From assembly GCA_020849765.1 (NCBI GenBank), contig JADLAY010000024.1:1-64000 (forward strand): DNA of 64,000 nt. Reading direction: 5' to 3'. The DNA comes from Anaerolineae bacterium (GTDB taxonomy: Bacteria; Chloroflexota; Anaerolineae; Aggregatilineales; Phototrophicaceae). Shown here one piece after another: positions 17,574-26,463 of this stretch. Under the pieces are notes generated by a model. The model was not told where the DNA came from, did not search any database, and was given only the letters and a program-made list of their open reading frames with translations. Every line of letters starts with the position of its first letter. Position 1 is the first letter of the stretch. The translations under genes and the position numbers were made by a program.

Positions 17574-18359
17574 ATGGGACGGCTAGACAAGCGGACGGCG
17601 CTCATCACAGGAGGCAGCGCGGGCATTGGCCGGGCGGCGGCGCTGCTGTTTGCGCAGGAGGGGGCGCAGGTCGTCATCGCCGCGCGCAATGCCGAACGCA
17701 GCCAGGGGGTGGTCGAGCGCATCCAGGCGGCGGGCGGATCGGCGTTATTCGTGCCCTGCGACGTGCGCCGCCCGGAGGACTGCGCACGCGCGGTGCAGGC
17801 GACGCTCGACGCCTACGGCCAGCTCGACATCCTCTTCAACAACGCCGGGATCGTCCCGGTGGGAACGGTGCTGGAAACCTCGCTGGAGACGTGGGCGGAC
17901 GTGCTGGCGACCAACGTCAGCGGCACCTTCTACATGAGCCGGGCGGCGCTGCCCCACATGATCGCGCGCGGCAAGGGCGTCATCATCAACTGCGGCTCGG
18001 ATAATTCGCTCGTCGCCGGGCAGGACTCGGCGGCCTACTGCGCAACCAAGGGCGCGGTCGCGCTGCTGACCAAAGCTATGGCGCTCGATCACGGGCGGCA
18101 GGGGATTCGCGTCAACGCCATCTGCCCCGGCGACACCTACGTCGAACGCTGGAACGCCAAGGTCGCGCCGGGCCAGACGCTCGACGAGTATCTGGACGAG
18201 TTAGGCGAGGGCTTCGCGTTGGGGCGGGTGTCGTCAGCGGACGAAATGGCACGCGCCATCCTGTTCCTCGCCAGCGACGACTCCAGCTACATGACCGGGG
18301 CGCTGCTGGTGGTCGATGGCGGCAGTACCGCGGGCGGCACGGCGGTCATGTTTCGCTGA
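17574..18359 (+). CDS. Short-chain dehydrogenase/reductase
   Basis: 261 residues from the ATG at 17574 (GAAGGGCGAG upstream). Classical SDR motifs: TGGSAGIG cofactor loop (12-19), NNAG (89-92), catalytic Ser142, and Tyr155-x3-Lys159 in AAYCATKG. CPGDTYVERW follows, then the usual end SSYMTGALLVVDGGSTAGG. Reduces or oxidises an alcohol/carbonyl with NAD(P); the Arg-Asn pair after the second strand (IAARNAERS) suggests NADP. No pathway context: the neighbours are unrelated. Confidence 0.93.
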   Translation: MGRLDKRTALITGGSAGIGRAAALLFAQEGAQVVIAARNAERSQGVVERIQAAGGSALFVPCDVRRPEDCARAVQATLDAYGQLDILFNNAGIVPVGTVLETSLETWADVLATNVSGTFYMSRAALPHMIARGKGVIINCGSDNSLVAGQDSAAYCATKGAVALLTKAMALDHGRQGIRVNAICPGDTYVERWNAKVAPGQTLDEYLDELGEGFALGRVSSADEMARAILFLASDDSSYMTGALLVVDGGSTAGGTAVMFR

Positions 18360-18382
18360 AGAGGCAGTGCCGCCGGTGTCCG

Positions 18383-18814
18383 CTATCCGGCGCCCGAATT
18401 TGAGCGGCGCTCCCAGAGCAGGGCGGCGCCGGTCAGCAGCGCGCCGATCAGTTCCCACAGGGCGACGCCGAAGAAGCCCGACGGGGCGATGCCGCGCGAG
18501 ATCGCCAGCGTGAACACAGTGAACGTCAGCACACGGAAGGGCACCGTCCACATGTAGAAGGCTTTGAAGTCGACCAGCGAGGCCAGAACGTAATAGGCCC
18601 CCATGTTGAGCGAAGCCATGGACGAGGCAGTGATGAAGACCAGGGTATAATCACCGGCTGCACGTGTAGACGGGTCGATGATCTGGAAGTTGATCAGGGA
18701 CAGGAGCGTGTCCGGACTGGTGATGCCGAGGATGCCCATCACGAGCGCCAGGATACCGAAGATGAACATTGTCCAGCCGGAGAGACTGCGTGGAACCGGT
18801 TTGATTCCCTTCAT
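18383..18814 (-). CDS. Hypothetical four-helix membrane protein
   Basis: 143 residues with four hydrophobic segments: WTMFIFGILALVMGILGI, YTLVFITASSMASLNMGAYYVL, FRVLTFTVFTLAISRGI and GVALWELIGALLTGAALLW. It begins with a short basic stretch (MKGIKPVPRS). No conserved family motif recognised. It converges with the SDR gene and diverges from the STAS-like gene. Even hydrophobic spacing and lack of competing frames support a real gene. Confidence 0.7.
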   Translation of the reverse strand: MKGIKPVPRSLSGWTMFIFGILALVMGILGITSPDTLLSLINFQIIDPSTRAAGDYTLVFITASSMASLNMGAYYVLASLVDFKAFYMWTVPFRVLTFTVFTLAISRGIAPSGFFGVALWELIGALLTGAALLWERRSNSGAG

Positions 18815-18891
18815 TGAGACGACCTTTATCGAAAACGATGCAGAAGTACGCGATGCTAAGTTAACAGAGCAGCGTGAGGTACGATTGAACT

Positions 18892-19287
18892 ATGCCAGTC
18901 GATATCGAGTTCACCCACGATCAGCATGTCCTAGTCTATCAAATATCCGACCCTTTCGAGATTGAGGAACTGCTGGAGGCCTACAAAAAAGAAAAAGACT
19001 TTCGCGACTCAACCCCCAACACCGTCCATTCGATTGTCGACCTGTCTCAGGTGACCAAAATACCCAAGAACTGGCTGACGGCCAAGGCCGGCCCCGGCTT
19101 CTCGCACCCGCGCAGCGGCACCATGATCCTGGTCGGCTTGACGCCGGGCTTGAAGCTGCTGGTGCAGGTCATCCTGCGGATCATGAAGTACTCGCGACTG
19201 AAGTATTTTGATACGCGTGCCGAAGCCGAAGCCTATCTGGCCGACCTGCTGGCCGAGGATCAAACCGACCAGTCTGCGAAGGCCTAG
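18892..19287 (+). CDS. STAS/SpoIIAA-like small protein
   Basis: 131 residues. The pattern DIEFTHDQHVLVYQISDPFEIEELLEAYKKEKDF, then VHSIVDLSQVTKIPKNWL, a hydrophobic strand (MILVGLTPGLKLLVQVILRIM) and DTRAEAEAYLADLL, resembles STAS-like proteins of the SpoIIAA/MlaB-like group, where an Asp after the second strand is conserved. A role as a protein-protein regulatory module is inferred. No phosphorylatable Ser can be named with confidence. It stands alone. Confidence 0.7.
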   Translation: MPVDIEFTHDQHVLVYQISDPFEIEELLEAYKKEKDFRDSTPNTVHSIVDLSQVTKIPKNWLTAKAGPGFSHPRSGTMILVGLTPGLKLLVQVILRIMKYSRLKYFDTRAEAEAYLADLLAEDQTDQSAKA

Positions 19288-19309
19288 CCAGGGCAGTGAC
19301 GCCCTGGCT
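19286..19309. terminator. Hairpin between convergent genes
   Basis: Nine-base perfect arms AGCCAGGGC / GCCCTGGCT around AGTGAC, overlapping the stop of the STAS-like gene. There is no T-run, so it may be a family-E repeat module rather than a true terminator. Confidence 0.45.
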
Positions 19310-19329
19310 GGCCGTGCGTCGTTCTTGCC

Positions 19330-20205
19330 CTAGCCGAGCGACATCTTGAACCAGGCCGCCGTCCGGGCGATGACCTCGTTCGCCACCGTCTGGTCTTCCG
19401 TCAGCACGAGGTAGGTGTGATCGGCACCGCGCACGAGGTAACCCGCGCGCAGCTCGCCGGTCGCGTGGGTCAGGAACCAATCCAGGTCAGCGCCGGAGAA
19501 GTCTTCCGTCCCGGCGACGACGAAGAACGAGCCGTCATACTTGGCGAATTGTTCCTCGGTGTTGTAGGTCTCCAGGCTGGTGAAGAAGCCCTCGCCGAGC
19601 GTGACCATACGCCAGCCGAGATCGATCTCGACCGAGCCATTCGCTGCCGCGGCGTCGAAATTCTCCTGGCCGAGCGAGCCGAGGAAAACGCCCTTCAGGT
19701 CAGTACCGGACGACCAGATCGCCATCGTCTCGAACCAGTCGGGATGCTCACCGGCAGTGAACACGCTGACCCAGCCGCCCAGGCTGAAGCCCATCAGGCC
19801 GATCTTGTCGGCATCGACGAAATCGAGCGAGGTCAGGTAGGCGTAGGCGGTCTCGGCATCCGCGACCATGCCATCGACCGAGCTGTCGACCATTTCGCCT
19901 TCGCTCTCACCCCAGCCGCGGAAGTCGATGCGCAGCGAAGCAATGCCCTCGTTGCCCAGCGCCGCCGCCAGATTCAGATACATGTTGCCGACTTCGTCCT
20001 TGCTGCTGCCGAAGCCATGCAGCATCAGCACCGCCGGGAAGGGGCCCTCGCCCGCGGGCTGGACGAGCGTCGCCGAAATGCCGCCATCCAGGGTCACGAC
20101 CGTCTCTTCGAACGAAGGGCTGTCCTGCGCCGCCGCCGAGACTGCGCCCAACGCCATCAGGCACAGCGCCGCCAATACGATCCCCAATCTCAACCAGGTC
20201 TTCAC
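19330..20205 (-). CDS. Secreted alpha/beta hydrolase
   Basis: 291 residues starting with GTG at 20205, supported by AAAGGA 8 bases upstream. Signal peptide (LGIVLAALCLMALGAVSAAAQ). Core: LMLHGFGSSKDEVGN (oxyanion region), nucleophile elbow GFSLGG (Ser141), a late acidic residue in GTEDFSGAD and His in RGADHTYL. This is the arrangement of dienelactone-hydrolase/esterase-like enzymes. It would cleave an ester outside the cytoplasm; the substrate is unknown. A strong promoter (20349-20377) and a 67-base hairpin leader (20244-20310) precede it. Confidence 0.88.
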   Translation of the reverse strand: MKTWLRLGIVLAALCLMALGAVSAAAQDSPSFEETVVTLDGGISATLVQPAGEGPFPAVLMLHGFGSSKDEVGNMYLNLAAALGNEGIASLRIDFRGWGESEGEMVDSSVDGMVADAETAYAYLTSLDFVDADKIGLMGFSLGGWVSVFTAGEHPDWFETMAIWSSGTDLKGVFLGSLGQENFDAAAANGSVEIDLGWRMVTLGEGFFTSLETYNTEEQFAKYDGSFFVVAGTEDFSGADLDWFLTHATGELRAGYLVRGADHTYLVLTEDQTVANEVIARTAAWFKMSLG

Positions 20206-20243
20206 AGTGCGGTTCCTTTCTTGGAGCTAGCGAACACAACACA

Positions 20244-20310
20244 AAGGCGCGCTCGCAAACCGGAAATCGCTTTCGGATGGGGAAATGACCCCGGTCTGCA
20301 AACGCGCCTT
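20244..20310 (-). ncRNA. Structured 5' leader, riboswitch-like (unassigned)
   Basis: On the minus strand AAGGCGCG (20310-20303) pairs with CGCGCCTT (20251-20244), and GCAGACCGG (20299-20291) pairs with CCGGTTTGC (20263-20255, one G-U). The three bases between can also pair by U-A and G-U, giving about 20 continuous base pairs capped by a 27-base loop that has its own short pairing. It lies about 30 bases after the predicted transcription start and 38 before the hydrolase start codon. I do not recognise a known riboswitch class. It may be regulatory, or a repeat-derived hairpin. Confidence 0.5.
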
Positions 20311-20348
20311 GCATCATCTTTACTCGGAGGTGGTCAACTCACGCTCCA

Positions 20349-20377
20349 AGATTAGACCGCCCGCCGCGGCCTGTCAA
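20349..20377 (-). promoter_or_regulatory. Sigma-70-type promoter for the secreted hydrolase
   Basis: Minus strand: TTGACA (20377-20372), 17-base spacer, TAATCT (20354-20349). Transcription would start near 20342, leaving a 137-base leader that contains the hairpin at 20244-20310. Confidence 0.75.
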
Positions 20378-20419
20378 TCAAGTGACAGACGTAATTATGC
20401 GCCGCCTTTTTGTCCGTCA

Positions 20420-21763
20420 TCACCCAACAATGCTGACCGTCAGCGTGTAGGGCACGGACGGCGAATCGGGGAGGACGTCGACGGAGATGCGGTAGTCGCC
20501 GCTCTCCGGCAGGGTGACGCTGTAGTTGTGGATCGGCTCGTCGACGACCGTGCCGCGGATCATGGGCTGGCCGGAGGGCGAGACGACCGTCAGGGTGCCA
20601 TTGTCGAGCGTGAGCGTCATCGTCTGCCCGGCGGCCGCGTTGACCAGGTAGTTGTGACGCACACCCCCGGCGATCTGGCCGCTGACCTGAGCGCTGGTTG
20701 CGCCCGCCTGGAAGCGGATGCGCTCGGTATCGCTAACGCGGCTCGGCTCGCCGGTGATGCTCACGCTGAGCGTGTAGGCCACGGTCGGCGACCCGGCGGG
20801 AAGCGAAAGCTCGATGATGTAGTCGCCGCTCTCCGGGAGCGCCACGTTCACGTTCTGCACCCCGTTCTGGGCGCGCGCCAACGGCTCGCCCGACGGCGAG
20901 ACGAGCGTGATGTAGGCCGTGTCGACGGTGAGCGTCATCGTCTGCCCGGCGAAGGCTTCGAGGACGTAGTTGGCGACGCCGCTCGCGCTGAGCTGGCCGC
21001 TGACCTGGGCGGCAGTCGCGCCCGGATCAAAGCTGATGCGCTGGCTGGTCGTGACTTCGCTCGGCGTGCCGGTGATGATCAGGTTGAGGGTGTAATTGAC
21101 CGTGCTGGCGTCGGGGGGCACTTCGATGCTGAGACTGTAATCGCCGCTTTCGGTCAGTTCGCGGCTGGCGTTCTGAACGCCATTTTGCGCACGTGCGAGC
21201 GGATCACCCGACGGCGAGATGAGCGTCAGGTAGGCCGTGTCGACGTTGACCTGAAGCGTCTGCCCGGCATAGGCATAGAAAACGTAGTTGTCGCTCGCCG
21301 CCGGGGAGACCTGGCCGGTTACCTGCGTGCCAGTGGTGCCCGGCAGGAAGCGGATGCGTTCGCCGGTCGTCGTGCGTTCGGATTCGCCGGTGATCGAGAT
21401 CGTCATCGTGTAGCTGACCGGGCCGGAGTCCGCCGGGACTTCGACCGAGACCTGGTAATCGCCGGATTCGGTCAGCACGTGCGTGAAGGCTTGCACCGGC
21501 TCCGCCGTGACCGTGCCGCGCACGAGCGGCTCACCAGAGGGTGAGACGACCGTCAGCGAGGCCGCGTTGAGCGTGATGTCGAGCGTTTGCCCGGCGAAGG
21601 CATAGAGCACGTAGCTCTGGCTCGCCGCGCCGGAGACCTGGCCCGTAACCTGCGTGCTGGTGGCGCCTGCCGGGAACTCGATGCGCTGTGCCTGTGCGAA
21701 GGTGGCTGGTGCGATCATCAGGGAGAGGGCGAGCAGCAGCGAGACAAGCGAAACACGTTTCAT
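20420..21763 (-). CDS. Secreted protein with four PPC-like repeats
   Basis: 447 residues. Signal peptide MKRVSLVSLLLALSLMIAPATFAQA, then four tandem repeats of about 105 residues. Each repeat runs: RI-F-GAT/TTSTQVTGQV, YVLYAFAGQTLDITL, T-V/L-SPSGEPLAR/VRG, ESGDYxxSVEVP and SYTLxxSITG. This resembles the bacterial pre-peptidase C-terminal (PPC) beta-sandwich, used as a secreted accessory or binding domain. No catalytic domain is attached. Repeats 2 and 3 share ARAQNGVQN, and repeats 1 and 4 share RGTV, suggesting stepwise duplication. Role likely cell-surface or carbohydrate contact, inferred only. Confidence 0.82.
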   Translation of the reverse strand: MKRVSLVSLLLALSLMIAPATFAQAQRIEFPAGATSTQVTGQVSGAASQSYVLYAFAGQTLDITLNAASLTVVSPSGEPLVRGTVTAEPVQAFTHVLTESGDYQVSVEVPADSGPVSYTMTISITGESERTTTGERIRFLPGTTGTQVTGQVSPAASDNYVFYAYAGQTLQVNVDTAYLTLISPSGDPLARAQNGVQNASRELTESGDYSLSIEVPPDASTVNYTLNLIITGTPSEVTTSQRISFDPGATAAQVSGQLSASGVANYVLEAFAGQTMTLTVDTAYITLVSPSGEPLARAQNGVQNVNVALPESGDYIIELSLPAGSPTVAYTLSVSITGEPSRVSDTERIRFQAGATSAQVSGQIAGGVRHNYLVNAAAGQTMTLTLDNGTLTVVSPSGQPMIRGTVVDEPIHNYSVTLPESGDYRISVDVLPDSPSVPYTLTVSIVG

Positions 21764-22013
21764 AGTCCTTACACTTTCATCTAGCTCTGGACACGGTCGA
21801 CTGTGAGCGAGGATTGCGAGTATGCGCCCCTTGAGCAGGGCTGCGCGGTCAGATCACCGCCGGATGGTCAACCATCCGGCTAGGGTTGCGCCCGGTGAAC
21901 CGGGCGGCGGATTGGCCCACCACGCATCCGTCTCCATCCACGAGGCGCAAGTCAAGATGAGGACTTGAGTCCTGACGCCTGTGGCTCGAAAAAGACATGC
22001 GAAGGTTAATTGC
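21764..22013. other. Intergenic region with family-E hairpins
   Basis: The gap holds GCCGGATGGTCAACCATCCG GC (21859-21880) and CGCCCGGTGAACCGGGCG (21889-21906), adjacent palindromes like those near 61860. No gene seen. Confidence 0.5.
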
Positions 22014-22574
22014 TCAGACGGCGGCCTGCTGGCTGTCCGGGCCTTCGTCGCGCAGGTCAGCAATCTGGCGCTTGAATTCGCGGTCGAAGACTTCAAGCGC
22101 GTGCGAATCTTGCAGGCAGAGTGTGATGCGGCGCAGGTGCTTGAGATCTTCAAACGAGTAGTCGATAATCGTGGTCAGCATGGTCGTGGCGCAGTTTTCG
22201 AGCGGGTAGCCGAGCGCGCCGGTGCTGATGGCCGGGAGCGCCAGCGACTTGAGGTTGTTCGCTTCGGCCAACCGCAAACACTCGAAAGTGACGCCCGCCA
22301 GCTTGCCGCGCTCGCTGCCTTCACCCCATCGTGGCCCAACGGCGTGGATGATCTTCTCGAACTGGCTTTCGCCTGGGCTGGTGACGATGGCCTCACCAAC
22401 CGGACAGTAGCCGATGTATTCCAATTCCCAGATGACTTGACCGCCGAGGCGCAGCGCGAGCGAGGGTTCCAGCGTCAGGTCTGTGTCGGTGGCGTGGACG
22501 ACGGCGGCGACCGGCATCGACCACAGGTCGGCGAGAAGGGTCTCGATGGTAACTTTGTTGACCTTCGCCTTCAT
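22014..22574 (-). CDS. Macro-domain protein (ADP-ribose binding)
   Basis: 186 residues from MKAKVNKVTIE at 22574. Macro-domain landmarks: VAAVVHATDTDL (in place of the usual Asn-Ala-Ala), CPVGEAIVTSPG, KIIHAVGPRWGEGS and LKSLALPAISTGALGYPLE, where the last loop holds the ADP-ribose phosphates. Family members bind ADP-ribose or remove it, or deacetylate O-acetyl-ADP-ribose. The Asn of the first motif, important for hydrolysis in many members, appears as His-Ala-Thr here, so binding without catalysis is possible. No sirtuin or toxin neighbour is visible. Confidence 0.88.
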   Translation of the reverse strand: MKAKVNKVTIETLLADLWSMPVAAVVHATDTDLTLEPSLALRLGGQVIWELEYIGYCPVGEAIVTSPGESQFEKIIHAVGPRWGEGSERGKLAGVTFECLRLAEANNLKSLALPAISTGALGYPLENCATTMLTTIIDYSFEDLKHLRRITLCLQDSHALEVFDREFKRQIADLRDEGPDSQQAAV

Positions 22575-22774
22575 GACACAAATCCCTGCGCAGCTTTGGA
22601 TCATTACACCATTAATTGGGCTGTTGCGTCAATAGAGCGTGTGTTCGATGGTGTCTTCAACCTCCCTAACGCGTGCCGTCTGTAGGCTTTGATGCCCGAT
22701 TCGTCCTGATCTTACGCCCCATTGGCCCATGGCGTGTCCCCCACCTGACCTATTCTGCATGACCTTCTGGTCGG

Positions 22775-22802
22775 TTGACAGTCAGTTTAGCCCTGGTATA
22801 TG
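22775..22802 (+). promoter_or_regulatory. Sigma-70-type promoter
   Basis: TTGACA (22775-22780), 16-base spacer, TATATG (22797-22802). It lies 52 bases before the start at 22854. Confidence 0.6.
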
Positions 22803-22853
22803 GTGGGGATGTCGTCCCGATGGATAGAGCGATGGCTCTGGAAAGGTAGGAGT

Positions 22854-23183
22854 ATGACCAGCCAGGTGATGATCCAGCCCGACGACGTACTTCTGGACAT
22901 CCACGAAGGGATGGCGGTATTCGACCGCAACGAGGACAAGGTCGGCACCGTGCGTTACGTCCGTTTCGGCGATGACAGCGCCGACGACATGACGCCGAGT
23001 GACGATTCCCGCGTGGATCACGCGCCGAGAGCTTTGCGCACGCGCATGTTGCAATCCGGTTTCTTCCGCATCAACAACGGCCTGCTGCGCAGAGACTGTT
23101 ATGCCACCCCGGACATTGTCTCACGGGTGGATGACGAGGGGGTTCACCTGAACGTCGCCAAAGACCTGATGATGACCCTCTAG
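22854..23183 (+). CDS. PRC-barrel/DUF2171-like small protein
   Basis: 109 residues from MTSQVMIQPDD at 22854 (GGAAAGGT upstream; an in-frame ATG at 22800 would lie inside the predicted promoter). The segment IHEGMAVFDRNEDKVGTVRYVRFGDD resembles the first strands of PRC-barrel/DUF2171 domains. The C-terminal part, FRINNGLLRRDCYATPDIVSRVDDEGVHLNV, looks like the second half of such a barrel. These domains are found in stress-response or RNA-processing proteins, but no role can be assigned. A strong terminator follows. Confidence 0.72.
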   Translation: MTSQVMIQPDDVLLDIHEGMAVFDRNEDKVGTVRYVRFGDDSADDMTPSDDSRVDHAPRALRTRMLQSGFFRINNGLLRRDCYATPDIVSRVDDEGVHLNVAKDLMMTL

Positions 23184-23248
23184 AACAACACGCTGCGCCG
23201 TGATAAACGCAGCGCAGCCCCGCACCGTTGATTGATCCGAAACCAACT

Positions 23249-23283
23249 GTCTCTCACTCATACGGGTGAGAGACATGTTTTTT
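23249..23283 (+). terminator. Intrinsic terminator
   Basis: Perfect arms GTCTCTCAC / GTGAGAGAC around an 8-base loop, followed by ATGTTTTTT. It ends the PRC-barrel-like transcript; the convergent gene stops right beside it. Confidence 0.88.
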
Positions 23284-26200
23284 CTAGGCTGCTGACGCTT
23301 CCTGCGCGCGCTGGCTGAGCACCTGAGCCAGCCCGACGATCAACACGAAGACGTAGACGAGGTCGTTGACGAAGACGGCGTTATCGACGATGCCGTGCGC
23401 GACCAGGTTGGCCAGGCAGCCGAGCGTGCCGGTCGCGAGGGCGGTCAGCAGCGCATCGCGATCGCGCAGGCGCCGCCGTGCGCCGGTCAGCGTTCGCCAG
23501 CACAGGATCGCCAGGGCGACGAACAGGAACAGGCCGAGCAGGCCGAGCCGCAGCCAGAAATCGAGCAGGACGTTGTGCGGATGCGACAGATCCGGCTCCA
23601 GCCAGGCATCCGGCATGATGTAGCGCCCACGGTAGAAATAGAGGAACTGATCCAGCCCCAGGCCCGTCAGTGGATGGTCCTGGATGGCGGTCAGCGCGCT
23701 TTCCCACACGCGCAGACGGATGAAGTTGGTGCCTTCGGTCGGGTCGAGCAGGCGCTCGAAACGCGGGAAGCGCGCCAGCAGCGGGATCGCGAGCGCGGTG
23801 ATCCCGGCCAGACCGGCCAGCGGCAGGGCGGCACGCCTGCCGAAGACGAACAGCAGCACCGTCGCCAGCCCGACCGGCACGCCGACGAACAGCGCGCCCG
23901 CGCTCTGCGTCAGCACGACGGCGACCAGCATGATCACGAGGGCGACGCCCGCCGCGACCCTCCGGCGCAGATCGAGCGGCGCCAGGGCGAAAGCGAGCGC
24001 GAACGGCAGGCAGCGCCCCAGCCACAGACCGACGTTGTTCGGCGAGCCGTAGACACTGGCCAGGCGGCGCGCGCCTTCCTCCGCCGTGATGACCGCCTCG
24101 CCGCGCAGATACAGATAGAGGCCGATCAACGACACCATCACGCCCGCGAGGATGAGCGCGTCGACCAGCCGCATGAGATCCTCACGCGAGGGGCGAATCG
24201 TGCGCAGGATGACGAAGAAGAGCAGCGGCTCGACGAACAGCGTGCGCAGTTCGGTGATGGCCACGTCGCGATAGGTTGCGACGAACAGCCCGACCACGCC
24301 GAGCACGAGATAGGCTGCCATCAGCCAATCGAAGGCCGTTAGCCGAAACGCTGGCCCGCGCTCGACCAATCCCTTGCGCCGCTGCGCCCAGTCGAACGCC
24401 ATCCGCAGTGCCCAGGCCGCCGCCGCGATCAAGACCAGCATCTCGCTCATCGGGAAGGCGAACTGGTAGAGCTTGACCGGGAACAGGAAGAACGGTGCGG
24501 CGAACAGGGTCAGCATCAGCCCGTAGAGCGGCTTGTGGAAGAAGATGACGAACAGCACCACCGCCGCCGCGACCGTGACAATGAGCGCAGGGTTGACGTA
24601 CATCAGGCCGGCGGTGACGATGGCGATGCCAAGTTGAATCGGCTCGCGGCGGAACAGATTGGGCGTCGCATCGCCCCAGGTGAGCAGCATCCCGGCCATG
24701 AGGATGACGGAGGCGGCGGCGCTCAGGGCGATCTGGCCGAAGGCATCGAGCCGCTCCCACAGCCGCGACAGCGGATGCAGCGCGCGGCGCCAGTCGATTT
24801 GCGTGGCGAAGGCGCCCGCCGCACCGAGCGTGACCGCCGCCGCGATCAAGGCCAGCGCGATCTGGCGGTTGAAGGGCACGCGCGGATCGCCCTCGCCGAC
24901 GGCGAACCCGGCCAGCGCCCAGCGATCCCAACCGCGATCCGCGACCAGATGCAGCGTGTGGGTGCCAGGCGGCAGATCGCGCGCCACCTGCACCAGCACC
25001 GTCTCCGGCTGGCGCAGGTCGCTCGTCAGCACGATGTAGCTGTTGCCGGACGCATCGGTCGGCAGGGCGTTGGCGGGCTGCCCATCGACCGTCAGGTAGA
25101 GATAGGCGACGTAATCGTCCTCGCGCAGGAGCAGGCTGAGTTCGGTGCCTTCGAAGGTGAAGTCGAGCTGGCTGTCATTGACCCAGCCGAGATCGGCGCC
25201 CATGTCGCTCAGCGTCCAGACGCCGCTGTAGGCGGTGTAGGCGTTCTTCGGGTGATGCAGCCCCGGCGGCGCGACGGCTATTGTTCCGGCGCTCATCTCG
25301 CTGGCAGCGCGGGCTTGCAGCGCATCATAGAGCGGCGTGGCGTCGCCGTCCGGCGTGCGCAGGGCGAAACCCCAGCGCGGGTCGCCGGTCGCCTCGTGAT
25401 TGGGCGGCGTCCACGAACTCAGGATCGCCCCGCCGACCCACAGCCACTCGTTCTCGGCCATGTCGAGCGCGTCGAGGGTGTAGGCGGCCTGCTGTTCGGT
25501 GCTGACTCCGCCCCAGATCGACGGCGCGCCCGCCCAGTCGTCGGGCAGGTGATTCCAGCCGAACTCGCTGATCCAGAGCGGCGCCCGCCCGTCGTCGTGC
25601 ACCAGCATGATTTCGCGCAGGGCGGCGGCGCGGGCGAACTTGAGCTGCGCCGGGTCGGCCGGGTCGAAGGCGCGGTCGTCGGCGGGATAGCTGAAGCCAT
25701 AGGGCTTGGCGGCGACGCCATCGCTGAAGTCGGCCAGCCCGATGCGGTAGAGATCGTCGAGGAAGCGCAGATCGCTGACGTTCTTGGGGCCGTTCTCGAC
25801 CGTCGGCGCCAGCGCGCCCATGATCACCTGCGCGTCGGCGTCGGCGCTGTGGATGGCGTCGTAGGCGGCTTGCAGCAGCGCGGCATACTCGGCGGCGCGC
25901 GGCTCGCCCATGCCCCAGGCTTCGGTCAGATTCGGCTCGTCCCAGATCTGGTAAACGTCGATGCGGTCGCCGTAGCGTTCGGCGAAGGCACTGGCGAAGG
26001 CGGCGAAGGCTGCCGGATCGGGCGGGAAGTGGACGGCGTTGGCGGGCAGCGGCTCAGTCGTATCGACCGTCTCTTGCCACGCCCATTCGGGTGTGCTGTT
26101 GAGCACCGCGACCAGCGACAGGCCGTCGACCTCGGCCACGGCCTCGACCAGCGCATCGTAGCGCGCCCAGTCGAAGTCGCCCGGCTGCTGCTCGACCCCA

Positions 26201-26463
26201 TCCCAGCGGAAGAACTGGCGCACCCAGTTGATGCCCGCCGCCCGCATCATGTGCAGTTGATCGTCAAGCTCGTTTGCTTCGTAGAGTGTGAGATCGGCGT
26301 TGACGCCCAGGCGCGGCATCCAGTAGGGCAGGTCGGCGTCGAGCGCCGGGTCGACGGTGCCGCGCAGCCACTCGTCGCGTTCGAGCGCGGTGCCCCAGGC
26401 GGCAAAGATAGCGCCCGCGCAGGCGGCGAGCGCCACGAACATCAGGAGCCAGTCGCGCCTCAT
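23284..26463 (-). CDS. Glycoside hydrolase-like / O-antigen ligase fusion membrane protein
   Basis: 1059 residues. After an N-terminal membrane anchor, residues ~50-390 form a (beta/alpha)8 glycosidase-like domain of the GH5/GH39 clan: WDEPNL with candidate acid/base Glu176, and ISEFGW with candidate nucleophile Glu300. A beta-sandwich carbohydrate-binding-like segment follows (~400-525). Residues ~530-1059 have many membrane helices with O-antigen ligase motifs (YGSPNNVGLWLGRCLPFALA, TGLGLDQFLYFYRGRY, LSHPHNVLLDFWLRLGLLGL). One protein thus may both cut and polymerise or transfer a glycan outside the membrane. The start overlaps the stop of the propeller lipoprotein by 4 bases. Confidence 0.88.
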   Translation of the reverse strand: MRRDWLLMFVALAACAGAIFAAWGTALERDEWLRGTVDPALDADLPYWMPRLGVNADLTLYEANELDDQLHMMRAAGINWVRQFFRWDGVEQQPGDFDWARYDALVEAVAEVDGLSLVAVLNSTPEWAWQETVDTTEPLPANAVHFPPDPAAFAAFASAFAERYGDRIDVYQIWDEPNLTEAWGMGEPRAAEYAALLQAAYDAIHSADADAQVIMGALAPTVENGPKNVSDLRFLDDLYRIGLADFSDGVAAKPYGFSYPADDRAFDPADPAQLKFARAAALREIMLVHDDGRAPLWISEFGWNHLPDDWAGAPSIWGGVSTEQQAAYTLDALDMAENEWLWVGGAILSSWTPPNHEATGDPRWGFALRTPDGDATPLYDALQARAASEMSAGTIAVAPPGLHHPKNAYTAYSGVWTLSDMGADLGWVNDSQLDFTFEGTELSLLLREDDYVAYLYLTVDGQPANALPTDASGNSYIVLTSDLRQPETVLVQVARDLPPGTHTLHLVADRGWDRWALAGFAVGEGDPRVPFNRQIALALIAAAVTLGAAGAFATQIDWRRALHPLSRLWERLDAFGQIALSAAASVILMAGMLLTWGDATPNLFRREPIQLGIAIVTAGLMYVNPALIVTVAAAVVLFVIFFHKPLYGLMLTLFAAPFFLFPVKLYQFAFPMSEMLVLIAAAAWALRMAFDWAQRRKGLVERGPAFRLTAFDWLMAAYLVLGVVGLFVATYRDVAITELRTLFVEPLLFFVILRTIRPSREDLMRLVDALILAGVMVSLIGLYLYLRGEAVITAEEGARRLASVYGSPNNVGLWLGRCLPFALAFALAPLDLRRRVAAGVALVIMLVAVVLTQSAGALFVGVPVGLATVLLFVFGRRAALPLAGLAGITALAIPLLARFPRFERLLDPTEGTNFIRLRVWESALTAIQDHPLTGLGLDQFLYFYRGRYIMPDAWLEPDLSHPHNVLLDFWLRLGLLGLFLFVALAILCWRTLTGARRRLRDRDALLTALATGTLGCLANLVAHGIVDNAVFVNDLVYVFVLIVGLAQVLSQRAQEASAA

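Noticed and set aside
20285..21544. 419-residue plus-strand open frame opposite the four-repeat secreted protein
   Set aside because: Mirror of the repeat structure on the minus strand, with no family match.
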